The notes beneath the pieces were generated by a model. It made no database searches, had not been told where the DNA came from, and saw nothing but the letters and a program-made list of their open reading frames with translations. Source: Brevibacterium sp. JSBI002 (GTDB taxonomy: Bacteria; Actinomycetota; Actinomycetes; Actinomycetales; Brevibacteriaceae). Taken from it: 64,000 nucleotides of DNA. Shown here piece by piece: positions 8,612-16,229 of the stretch. Location of the stretch: NCBI RefSeq assembly GCF_026013965.1, contig NZ_CP110341.1, forward strand, positions 3,286,001 to 3,350,000, read 5' to 3'. The position numbers and the translations under genes were made by a program. Every line of letters begins with the position of its first letter. The stretch's first letter is position 1.

Positions 8612-9385
8612 ATGGTCGATTACACGGTTCTCGCCGAACGCGCTTTCACCCTTCTGCAGGGACATCACCAGGACGAACCTCTCGTGCTGCCGACCGTCTG
8701 GGACGCCTGGTCGGCTCGTGCGATGGTCGATGTCGGTTTCAACGCTTTGAGCATCGGATCGCACCCGCTCGCCGATTCGCTCGGTCACGGCGACGGTGAG
8801 CAGATGACGCTCGAGCAAGCGCTCGAGGGGATCTCACGGATCACCTCGGCGGTGAATGTTCCCGTCACCGCGGATCTCGAATCCGGATACGACACCCCCG
8901 CTCCCGAACTCATCGCCGGTCTCCTCGACGCCGGAGCGGTCGGTGTGAATATCGAGGACACGGTCCACAGTCGGGGCAGTATGCGCAGCCCAGAGGAGCA
9001 CGCCGAATACATCTGGAGCCTGCGCCAAGCAGCCGAGGCTCAACGGGTCCACGTCGTCATCAACGCCCGCACCGACGTGTTCAAATATCCCGGCGACTTC
9101 GAAGACCCCACCGCCGAGGCGGTCCGACGTCTGCGTCTGTGCACCGACGCCGGCGCGGACTCCGTCTACCCCGTCCGTCTGCCCGATGTGGGCACACTCA
9201 AGTCGATCCTCGCGCAGATCACTCTGCCGCTCAATGTCACCGCGCACCCGATCAAGGGCGCGGTGCCCGAAGAACTCGACCTCTCACAGCTCGCTGAGCT
9301 CGGGGTCGGGCGCGTGACCTTCGGTCCGCTTCTGCAGGCGGCGCTGACCGACTGCTTCGCGGATTTCACGTGCGCTTGGCAGTAG
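8612..9385 (+). CDS. Isocitrate lyase/PEP mutase superfamily enzyme
   Basis: 257-residue TIM-barrel enzyme of the PEP mutase/ICL superfamily, acting on C-C bonds of 2-oxo or hydroxy-dicarboxylates (oxaloacetate decarboxylase or lyase type). Superfamily motifs are ADLESGYD, NIEDTVH and NARTDVF, which bind Mg and the substrate carboxylates. The KxCGH loop of true isocitrate lyase is missing. ATG at 8612 begins MVDYTVLAERAF, a normal family start; an in-frame GTG at 8579 is possible but less family-like. Exact substrate unresolved. Confidence 0.82.
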   Translation: MVDYTVLAERAFTLLQGHHQDEPLVLPTVWDAWSARAMVDVGFNALSIGSHPLADSLGHGDGEQMTLEQALEGISRITSAVNVPVTADLESGYDTPAPELIAGLLDAGAVGVNIEDTVHSRGSMRSPEEHAEYIWSLRQAAEAQRVHVVINARTDVFKYPGDFEDPTAEAVRRLRLCTDAGADSVYPVRLPDVGTLKSILAQITLPLNVTAHPIKGAVPEELDLSQLAELGVGRVTFGPLLQAALTDCFADFTCAWQ

Positions 9386-9451
9386 GGTCATCCCGCTGCC
9401 GTCGGCACCATTCACTGCAACTCACCTCCACCCATCACAAGAGGAGACGCA

Positions 9452-10213
9452 ATGCCTGCCAACCCCCGCGAAGGCCAGCCGATCTGGATCGACTATGTCT
9501 GCCAGGACTTCGAGGCCGCCCAGAACTTCTACAATCAGCTCTTCGGCTGGGAATTCACCGACATGGGTGAGGACTTCGGCCACTACAACATGATCACGAA
9601 GGACGGCGGCAACGTCGGCGGCGCCATGCGCGCCATGAACATGGACGGCACTCCGAGTCCGGAGATGCCCACGGCTTGGTCGACCTACCTGCACACTGGG
9701 GACATCGCCGGAGTCCACCAGGCAGCGTTGGGTGCCGGTGGTGCGGACGTCGTCGGCCCGATGCCCGTCGGCCCGCTCGGCCAGATGGCCGTCGTCGTCG
9801 ATCCGACTGGTTCGCCCATCGGCATGTGGCAGCCCGGTGAGTTCTCCGGCTTCGATACTCCGCTCTCACCGGGAACTCCCGTGTGGTTCGAGCTCATGAC
9901 GACGAACTACCAGGCAGCGAATGATTTCTACGCCAAGGTCTTCTCATTCGACATCACTCCGATGGAGGGCTTCCCGTACTCGACGCACGGCGACGGTGAC
10001 GCGGCTGTGGCCGGGATCTGTGACGCCAGCGAGTGGGCACAGAATTCCTATTGGCGCACCTACTTCAACGTCGAAGGCGCCGATGCCTCGGCAGCGAAGG
10101 TGACCGAGCTCGGCGGCAAGGTGCTCGCCGGTCCGGAAGACTCCCCGTACGGACGCATCGTCACGGTCACCGATCCGGAAGGCGCGACGTTCCAGCTGCA
10201 GCAGAATCTGTGA
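9452..10213 (+). CDS. Two-domain VOC (glyoxalase/bleomycin-resistance) family protein
   Basis: 253 residues made of two vicinal-oxygen-chelate modules (about 8-125 and 135-253), each beginning with a segment of the type IWIDYVCQDFEAAQNFYNQL. Such proteins bind a metal or small molecule; family members include hydroxylases and resistance proteins, so the name is structural only. GAGGAG lies 6 nt before ATG. It follows the PEP mutase-like gene by 66 nt on the same strand and may be cotranscribed. A strong hairpin follows. Confidence 0.85.
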   Translation: MPANPREGQPIWIDYVCQDFEAAQNFYNQLFGWEFTDMGEDFGHYNMITKDGGNVGGAMRAMNMDGTPSPEMPTAWSTYLHTGDIAGVHQAALGAGGADVVGPMPVGPLGQMAVVVDPTGSPIGMWQPGEFSGFDTPLSPGTPVWFELMTTNYQAANDFYAKVFSFDITPMEGFPYSTHGDGDAAVAGICDASEWAQNSYWRTYFNVEGADASAAKVTELGGKVLAGPEDSPYGRIVTVTDPEGATFQLQQNL

Positions 10214-10233
10214 CCGTCACCAATCGATGTGAT

Positions 10234-10289
10234 CCGCTGCGGCGGCGATCTCCTCAAGCCGCAGGCTGAGGAGATCGCCGCCGCAGCGG
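10234..10289. terminator. Bidirectional terminator, 23-bp perfect stem
   Basis: Arms 10234-10256 and 10267-10289 with a 10-nt loop lie between the convergent VOC and recQ genes. TCTTCC follows on the plus strand; there is no real T-run. Confidence 0.75.
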
Positions 10290-10313
10290 TCTTCCCTGTC
10301 GTGCTCCGCGACC

Positions 10314-12452
10314 TCAGGCCCGCAGAGCGAGCGCGAACGGCAGCACCGAGGTAGCTCCTGCCTGCCGGAGCAACCGTGCGCACACCGTCATCGTCCACCG
10401 CGAGACGACCTCGTCGTCGACGAGCAGCACTGACTTCCCGGCCACTGCCTCCTCGACCTCCGGAGGAACAACGAAGGCTTCGTAGAGGTCCTTGACGCGG
10501 AAGGCACTGTTGACATCAGGTGTGCCGTGGTCGCCGACCTGCAGCAGCTCACCACCGTCCACGAGCCGACCGGCCACGGCGAGATTCGCGCCCAGAGACC
10601 GCACCGTCACGGGACGGCGATTGCTCGGGATCGACACGACCACCTCGGGCCGTGTTCTCCATTCCCACTGCGCCAGTACTTCAAGACACCACTTGCCGAT
10701 CTGACCGGGCACCTCGGCGTCGGGAGCGTCAGGCGCGAGGAACGACCGCAGGGTCTGCCCCTGCCCGAGGTCGGACAGGCGGGCGATGGCACGTCCCTCC
10801 TCGGCGAGCTCTTCAGCAGGGATTCGACCTTTGAGCGGGACCCCGATGTTGGCCAGGCCGCTGGGCCAGGTGCTGCGCGGCTCGATCGGTAGACCGATCT
10901 TGTGCAGGTTACCGGCCGCCGCTTGGCGCTGTTCGTCGGAGATCTCGGCAGAGAACCACACTCCCGCACAGTTGTCGCAACGACCGCAGGGTTTCGGGTC
11001 GGGATCGTCGAGCTGACGGATGAGGAACTCCATCCGGCACTGCTCTGTCGCCTCATAATCGAGCATGGCCTGGGCCTCTTCGGCGCGGACGGCCGCGACC
11101 TTTTCGTACCGTTCCCGGTCGTAGGTCCACCCCAGCCCGGTTGAGACGTACCCGCCCTTGACCTTCGACACCGCGTCTTCGACTTCGAGGGTCTTGAGCA
11201 GCAAGTTGAGTCGGGAGCGTTTGGTTCCGACCAAGGTCTCCAAGCGGGCCACGGAGAGGGGGCCGTCCGCCTCGGCGAGGGCGGCGAGCACGGCGTTCGC
11301 ATCGTCCTGGTTCGGCATCGATGCGGTCGCGAAGTACTCCCAGATCTGTTCGTCTTCTGCGCCGGGCAACAGGAGGACATCGGCGGAGTCCGTGGCGCGG
11401 CCGGCGCGACCGACCTGCTGGTAGTAGGCCACGGCCGACGACGGCGCGCCGATATGGATGACGAAACCGAGGTCGGGTTTGTCGAATCCCATGCCGAGCG
11501 CCGAGGTGGCCACCAGCGCCTTGATCCGATTGTCCTTGAGCTGCTGCTCGAGCTCCGCGCGTTCTTCTGCATCGGTCCGGCCCGTATAGGCGCGAACTTC
11601 GTGGCCCTGTTCGCGCAGCATTCGGGTGATGTCCTCGGCGGCGGAGACGGTGAGCGTGTAGACGATCCCGGACCCGGTGAAGTCGCCCAGATGGGAGGCC
11701 AGCCAGGCGATGCGGGCACTCGCGTCGAGCCCGGGGAGGACACCGAGGCGCAGGGAATCGCGAGCGAGTTCGCCGCGGACGACGGTGGTGTCGTCGCCGA
11801 GCTGTTCGGCGACGTCGGTGACGACGCGGGAGTTCGCGGTCGCTGTCGTCGCGAGCACCGGAGTATCGCGAGGCAGTTCGGACAGGATCCGGCCGATGCG
11901 ACGGTAGTCGGGGCGGAAATCGTGGCCCCAGTCGGAGATGCAGTGGGCTTCGTCGACGACGATGAGGCCGAGGAAGGCCAGCAGCTGCGGCAGCACTTCG
12001 TCGCGGAACTGCGGATTGTTCAGCCTCTCCGGGGAGACGAGGAGAACGTCGAGGCTGCCGGCCTTGAGGTCCTCGAGCACGGAATCCCATTCGGTGACGT
12101 TCGAGGAATTGAGGCTGGCGGCACGGACTCCGGCACGTTCGGCCGCGGCGATCTGGTCGCGCATGAGCGCCAGCAGCGGGGAGATGATGAGGCTCGGCCC
12201 GGTGCCTGAGGCTCGGAGCATCCGAGTGGCGACGAAGTACACGGCGGACTTGCCCCAGCCGGTGCGCTGGACGACGAGGACGCGCTTCTTCGCCTGCACG
12301 AGGTCGCGGATCGACTCGAGCTGGCCGTCGCGGAACTGCGCGTTCGGGTTTGCGGTGAGTTCGGCGAGGATGCGCTGCGCCTCGATCGCGAAATCGTCAG
12401 GGGCGCCGGGCGAGCCTGCAAGAGGCGGGGATGTCGGGGTGGATTCCGTCAT
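10314..12452 (-). CDS. recQ: RecQ-family DNA helicase with C-terminal phosphoribosyltransferase-like domain
   Basis: 712-residue 3'-5' superfamily-2 helicase. Walker A is TGWGKS (64-69), the DEAH box at 167-170 is followed by CISDWGHDFRPDY, motif VI is QQVGRAGR, and a Cys cluster (CGRCDNC, with an upstream Cys) marks the RecQ zinc domain. After about residue 560 the sequence becomes ComF-like: VLLVDDEVV (675-683) looks like a PRPP loop, but the usual TTGAT part reads SRWTM, so catalysis is doubtful. It is alone in its transcription unit. ATG at 12452 has TAGACT 6 nt upstream (leaderless). Confidence 0.9.
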   Translation of the reverse strand: MTESTPTSPPLAGSPGAPDDFAIEAQRILAELTANPNAQFRDGQLESIRDLVQAKKRVLVVQRTGWGKSAVYFVATRMLRASGTGPSLIISPLLALMRDQIAAAERAGVRAASLNSSNVTEWDSVLEDLKAGSLDVLLVSPERLNNPQFRDEVLPQLLAFLGLIVVDEAHCISDWGHDFRPDYRRIGRILSELPRDTPVLATTATANSRVVTDVAEQLGDDTTVVRGELARDSLRLGVLPGLDASARIAWLASHLGDFTGSGIVYTLTVSAAEDITRMLREQGHEVRAYTGRTDAEERAELEQQLKDNRIKALVATSALGMGFDKPDLGFVIHIGAPSSAVAYYQQVGRAGRATDSADVLLLPGAEDEQIWEYFATASMPNQDDANAVLAALAEADGPLSVARLETLVGTKRSRLNLLLKTLEVEDAVSKVKGGYVSTGLGWTYDRERYEKVAAVRAEEAQAMLDYEATEQCRMEFLIRQLDDPDPKPCGRCDNCAGVWFSAEISDEQRQAAAGNLHKIGLPIEPRSTWPSGLANIGVPLKGRIPAEELAEEGRAIARLSDLGQGQTLRSFLAPDAPDAEVPGQIGKWCLEVLAQWEWRTRPEVVVSIPSNRRPVTVRSLGANLAVAGRLVDGGELLQVGDHGTPDVNSAFRVKDLYEAFVVPPEVEEAVAGKSVLLVDDEVVSRWTMTVCARLLRQAGATSVLPFALALRA

Positions 12453-12458
12453 GGGGCC

Positions 12459-12464
12459 AGTCTA
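12459..12464 (-). promoter_or_regulatory. -10 hexamer, leaderless recQ
   Basis: TAGACT, 6 nt, ATG. The same hexamer and spacing occur before the asparaginase and DUF402 genes. Confidence 0.55.
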
Positions 12465-12490
12465 AGTGGAGGGTGTGACACGACCTGACC

Positions 12491-12502
12491 GAACGGCCGT
12501 TC
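12491..12502. repeat. 12-bp palindrome GAACGGCCGTTC
   Basis: Perfect palindrome just after the stop of the small multidrug export gene and about 40 nt upstream of recQ. It may be a short terminator stem or an operator. Confidence 0.4.
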
Positions 12503-12503
12503 C

Positions 12504-12977
12504 TCAGCGCAGGGCGAGCTCGATGCCCAGGGTGGTGAGCACGCCGAAAAGGATGCCCCAGAGGATGATCGAGATGACCTGCCAGAAGGCTACGGCGTTG
12601 CGGTTCGCGCCGAAGCCGACCATCGCGGACGATGTGATCTGCGAGGGCAGGAGCGTCTGGCCGAGCAGCGAGACTCCCGGCACGCCGAATTTGTCGAACA
12701 TGCGCTTGAGCCGCTGTCTCTTCGGCTTCTCCTCGACCTCTTTGTTCTTCGTCGCCTTGTCGCGGATTGCACCTGCCCCGTAGACGAAGGCGAGCATCGA
12801 AATGACATTGCCGACGATGGCCATGAGGATGGCGACCACGGGGTGGAGTCCGATCGCGACACCGATGACTGCGCCGAAATACGACTCGACGAAGGGGATG
12901 GCCGAGACGAGCAGTACGCCCGCCCACTGCAGCCAGTCGGGGATGTTTCCGGCGAATTCCTGCAGACTGTCGATCAT
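12504..12977 (-). CDS. Small multidrug export protein family (COG2426) membrane protein
   Basis: 157 residues with about four membrane helices and a basic cytoplasmic loop (KPKRQRLKRM). The segment SAIPFVESYFGAVIG and the later GLLGQTLLPSQ-type helix match the family named small multidrug export; its true function is poorly tested. The divergent TetR gene and the palindrome between them suggest that this is the regulated gene, perhaps a solute or drug exporter. Confidence 0.75.
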   Translation of the reverse strand: MIDSLQEFAGNIPDWLQWAGVLLVSAIPFVESYFGAVIGVAIGLHPVVAILMAIVGNVISMLAFVYGAGAIRDKATKNKEVEEKPKRQRLKRMFDKFGVPGVSLLGQTLLPSQITSSAMVGFGANRNAVAFWQVISIILWGILFGVLTTLGIELALR

Positions 12978-13065
12978 GAGGGCTCTCTCTTCTTCCGTTC
13001 GGGTCCTCTGGTCGGGTCAGCACACTGTTCCTGCCGCGCCGTTTCGACGCCTTGGCACACCGTAC

Positions 13066-13080
13066 TAGTACAACGTACTA
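13066..13080. promoter_or_regulatory. Putative TetR operator TAGTAC-AAC-GTACTA
   Basis: 15-bp site with perfect 6-nt arms in the 129-nt divergent gap between the export gene and the TetR gene. It overlaps a TACTAT/TATAC -10-like stretch, so binding would repress both directions. Confidence 0.6.
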
Positions 13081-13106
13081 TACACTGAGCGAAAGCATCG
13101 TTGTCA

Positions 13107-13709
13107 ATGAAGCGAGGAGCCCGGTTGTCAAAGCGAGACGACATCGTCGCCGCAGCCATCCGCCTGGCCGAGGGGTCGCAGCCAGGACAGGCGAACCTCA
13201 GCGTGCGCGCCGTGGCCAAGGAAGCAGGGGTCGGACCATCGACGCTGCGCCATTACTTCCCCACCCAGGCAGACCTCCACGAAGCAGTCGCGAGGCGCTC
13301 GATCGACACCGTCGTCAAGGACTTCTCCATCGCTGATGTGAACCGCGCCCCGACCGACCGGCTCTATGAGTGCTGCGCCCAGTTCCTGCCGACCCATGAG
13401 CATCGAGATGTGCAGCTCGAAACCTGGTTCTCCATGCACCTGCATGCCCTCGGGGCGGAGAAGCGGGCAGTGTCCCGGCGCCTCCTCGAACACGGTCACC
13501 GCGTCACTTACGACAGCCTGCATCGCTGGCTGAATCTGCTCTCCGAGGAGGGATACCTCGACCCCACCGAGGTGGCATCGACCGCCACAGCGCTCTTCAC
13601 GACCGTCGACGGCATCGCCCTGCACTCGATCATCTCGCCCGAGGCCATGACAGTCGACGCCGCACATGAGCAGGTCAAGTGGACGATCAGCAAGCTCCTC
13701 AGCTCCTGA
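13107..13709 (+). CDS. TetR-family transcriptional regulator
   Basis: About 200 residues. The N-terminal helix-turn-helix (VRAVAKEAGVGPSTLRHYFPTQADL) is typical of TetR; the rest is a ligand and dimer domain. Three starts are possible: TTG 13101, ATG 13107 and TTG 13125. The last has GAGGAG 5 nt upstream and may be the real one, which would shorten the protein by six residues. It is divergent from the COG2426 export gene with a shared operator, a classic local repressor-exporter pair. Confidence 0.85.
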   Translation: MKRGARLSKRDDIVAAAIRLAEGSQPGQANLSVRAVAKEAGVGPSTLRHYFPTQADLHEAVARRSIDTVVKDFSIADVNRAPTDRLYECCAQFLPTHEHRDVQLETWFSMHLHALGAEKRAVSRRLLEHGHRVTYDSLHRWLNLLSEEGYLDPTEVASTATALFTTVDGIALHSIISPEAMTVDAAHEQVKWTISKLLSS

Positions 13710-13785
13710 TCGGCCGCCACTCCGCCACTTCGTGCCCGCGCACCGCGACTTCTCAGAGGCTGCAGAACTTCTTGGATGGTCGTTT

Positions 13786-13816
13786 TGGTCACGCTTCGCG
13801 CAGAATCCCGTGACCA
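13786..13816 (+). terminator. Hairpin terminator after TetR gene
   Basis: Perfect 8-bp arms TGGTCACG and CGTGACCA with a 15-nt loop, followed by TTTC on the plus strand, in the convergent gap to lysG. Confidence 0.55.
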
Positions 13817-13855
13817 TTTCGCCCACCCAGCGTAAGGGGAAGCGGCCTCACCCGC

Positions 13856-14755
13856 TCACCGCATGTCGGCGGCCGCGCGGCGCAGCGCGTCGGTCAGGCG
13901 AGAGAGCTTGTCCGAAGCCAGCGTCCAGTGGTGCCAGTACAGCGGGACGTCGATATGCGGCTTCGTGCCGATCTCGACGAGGTCGGCTTCGAGACCGTCG
14001 AGCTGCATGACCGGAACCATCCCCCAACCGAGGCCCGCCTCCACCGCGGCTGCGAACTCCGCTGACCCCGGCACGACCGACATCGGCGGTCGACCGTCGA
14101 CACCGCAGCGGCGGAGGAATTCGAACTGCAGGTCGTCGTCCTGTCCGAAATTCACCATCGGCAACTCGGCCAGATCCGCCTCGGTGCCGGTGGAGTGCCG
14201 ATCGAAGAGGGAACGTTCGGCCACGGCGGTGTAGCGCATCGTCCCGAGCTCGGCGACCGTGGTCCCGTACCCGCCAGTCGCCGTCGAGGTGATCGTGCCG
14301 AGCACCTCCCCCGATACCAAGAGCGGCAGCGCTTTGTCCTGGTCGACCATCTCGATGCGAAGGACGACATCGTCCCAGCCGGCCGCCTCGGCGAAGATCG
14401 GGCGAAACCACGTCGCCATCGAATCGGCATTCACCCCCACCCGGAGCACGGTAGGCTCACGACCCCGGTCACCGGATCCGCCCGGCCCGAGGGAGTCGGC
14501 GTCAATGCCGTGCAGCCGGTCGAGCGCCTCGGACTCGAGCAGCTCGACCTGCCTGGCATAACGGAGGATCGCCTGCCCCGCCTCGGTGACGGTGATCGGA
14601 TTCGTTCGTCGGATGAGCACCTGCCCGAGGCGGGACTCGAGCGTGCGGATGCGCTGGCTCGCCGCCGAGGCGGTGATGCCGAGAACGAAGGCCGCCCCTT
14701 CGACGGTGCCTTCGTCGACAGCGGCGGCGAGGGCCTTGACGTGCTCGATGTTCAT
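13856..14755 (-). CDS. lysG: LysR-family activator of lysine/arginine export
   Basis: 299-residue LysR-type regulator of the ArgP/LysG group. The helix-turn-helix covers residues 1-60 (EGAAFVLGITASAASQRIRTLESRLGQ) and the effector domain the rest, ending with the group's typical LYWHHWTLASDKL region. LysG senses basic amino acids and activates lysE, which lies divergently 70 nt away, so the pair is assigned with confidence. ATG at 14755 (MNIEHVKAL) is the normal family start; the ATG 15 nt upstream would add five residues. Confidence 0.9.
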   Translation of the reverse strand: MNIEHVKALAAAVDEGTVEGAAFVLGITASAASQRIRTLESRLGQVLIRRTNPITVTEAGQAILRYARQVELLESEALDRLHGIDADSLGPGGSGDRGREPTVLRVGVNADSMATWFRPIFAEAAGWDDVVLRIEMVDQDKALPLLVSGEVLGTITSTATGGYGTTVAELGTMRYTAVAERSLFDRHSTGTEADLAELPMVNFGQDDDLQFEFLRRCGVDGRPPMSVVPGSAEFAAAVEAGLGWGMVPVMQLDGLEADLVEIGTKPHIDVPLYWHHWTLASDKLSRLTDALRRAAADMR

Positions 14756-14812
14756 GAAGCAATTGTGCATCAGATGTGTATTCTGTTGTTTTTCTTCTGA
14801 TCAGTCGGTCTC

Positions 14813-14818
14813 TACTGT
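14813..14818 (+). promoter_or_regulatory. -10 hexamer, leaderless lysE
   Basis: TACTGT, 7 nt, GTG. No ribosome site precedes the GTG. The T-rich tract upstream (14780-14797) would hold the LysG site. Confidence 0.5.
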
Positions 14819-14825
14819 TGAGTCC

Positions 14826-15425
14826 GTGCTCACTCATTTCTTCACCGGACTCCTCACCGGCTGGTCCCTCATCATCGCCGTCGGCCCGCAGAACGCACTC
14901 CTGCTGCGGCAGGGGATCCGGCGCGAGCACCTCGGCGTCGTCGTCACCATCTGCATCGTCGCCGACGTGCTGCTCATCGCGGCGGGCACGGTGGGGATCG
15001 GGGCGATCGTGCTGCTGGCGCCGTGGGCGCTCGAGGTCCTGCGCTGGCTGGGTGTGGCCTACCTGCTGTGGTTCGCGTGGACGAGCCTGAAATCGGCGCG
15101 CGAAGCAACTGGGCTGGAGGCGGACACACACCAGCGGACCCTCAAGTCCATCATCGTCACCACTCTGGCGTTGACGTTCCTCAACCCCGGTGTCTACATC
15201 GACACCGTCGTTATGCTCGGAAACCTCGCGAATCAGCAGGGCCCGGAGGGGGTATGGCCGTTCACATTCGGGGCGATGCTCGGCTCGATCAGCTGGTTCC
15301 TCGTCATCGGCTACGGTGCCCGCGGGCTCTCCCGCTACCTGGGACGGCCGCGGGTCTGGCAGGTCCTCGACGTCATCATCGCCGTCGTGCTCGTGCTGCT
15401 GGCCGCGCGGCTGGCGCTGGGGTAG
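14826..15425 (+). CDS. lysE: L-lysine/L-arginine exporter LysE
   Basis: 199-residue membrane transporter with about six helices. The signature GWSLIIAVGPQNALLLRQGI (residues 12-31) is diagnostic for LysE/ArgO, with LNPGVYIDTVVMLG in the middle. It exports excess basic amino acids, for example during growth on peptides. GTG at 14826 gives the family N-terminus (LTHFFTGLLTGWS). Its promoter faces lysG. The region right after the stop is unusual: a broken ATPase gene begins within 30 nt. Confidence 0.93.
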   Translation: MLTHFFTGLLTGWSLIIAVGPQNALLLRQGIRREHLGVVVTICIVADVLLIAAGTVGIGAIVLLAPWALEVLRWLGVAYLLWFAWTSLKSAREATGLEADTHQRTLKSIIVTTLALTFLNPGVYIDTVVMLGNLANQQGPEGVWPFTFGAMLGSISWFLVIGYGARGLSRYLGRPRVWQVLDVIIAVVLVLLAARLALG

Positions 15426-15454
15426 CTGGGAAGTCTCCGAGGTGGGAGCTGGAG

Positions 15455-15943
15455 GTGCGCGATCACGTCGAGGCTCCTCCCGAGCTGAGCGAGCACTTGC
15501 AGATCGTCCGTGCAGCGATAACGAACCGCAGCGGATTCTTCCTCCGCGCCGAAACGATGCACGAGAACATGGCCTATCTCATGAGCGTAGGTTCGATGCG
15601 CGGCCATCACTATGCCCAGCGATCGCACGGCGAAATGTTCGTCGACATGCTCACGGGCCGTTTCATGGACCTGGGACTGTGGATCCTCGACGAGCCGGAG
15701 AGCGCCCTGTCGTTCACGGCCTCGCTGACTCTTCTTCAGCTCATCCGCGAACGCCAGCGGAAGGGCCTGCAGACAGTCATGGCCACCCACTCGCCCATCC
15801 TCGCCCGAGCCACAGAAGCGAAGATCGTCGAGGTCGGCGACTGGGGCTTGCGCGAATCCCGATGGGAGGACCTCGACATGGTCGATCACTGGCGCCGCTT
15901 CCTCCACGACCCTCAGCGGTATCTGCGCTACCTCGGCGGCTGA
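15455..15943 (+). pseudogene. 5'-truncated COG3910-type AAA/ABC ATPase
   Basis: 163 codons open from GTG 15455. The product matches the C-terminal two thirds of small predicted ATPases: FFLRAETMHE, the signature-like QRSHGEMF, Walker B LWILDEPESALS and the H-loop ATHSPIL, then LDPxRYLRYL at the end. The P-loop-containing N-terminus (about 75 residues) is missing, and the fragment starts 30 nt after the lysE stop, so a deletion or recombination joined them. Without Walker A it cannot be a working ATPase. Confidence 0.75.
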
Positions 15944-16074
15944 ACTGCGGCCTACGCCCGCGATGCGGGCGACGACCCCACTCCTTGCGCTGCTGACACC
16001 CGCAGCTTGCACCAGGGAGGGTCCCAACACCTCGGCGGCGCCTGCTCGAGCACCTCCCCACCGGGCATCGCTGG

Positions 16075-16134
16075 ATTGTTGGGTCGATCCGCGGCGTTTC
16101 ACCTCGCGAAAACACCGTCGATCGACCCAACAAT
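16075..16134. repeat. 15-bp perfect inverted repeat with 30-nt loop
   Basis: ATTGTTGGGTCGATC at 16075-16089 and its exact complement at 16120-16134. It sits in the 286-nt convergent gap (15944-16229) that otherwise holds no gene. No T-run follows. It could be a terminator or a short mobile palindrome. Confidence 0.7.
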
Positions 16135-16229
16135 GCGCAAATAGCGTCTGGCGCCAGCCGCTGGCAGCGCCCTGGCACCCCAGTGACCGCTGGGGCGGGG
16201 CCCCTGGGAGGCCTCGCAATAAGCCCGGC

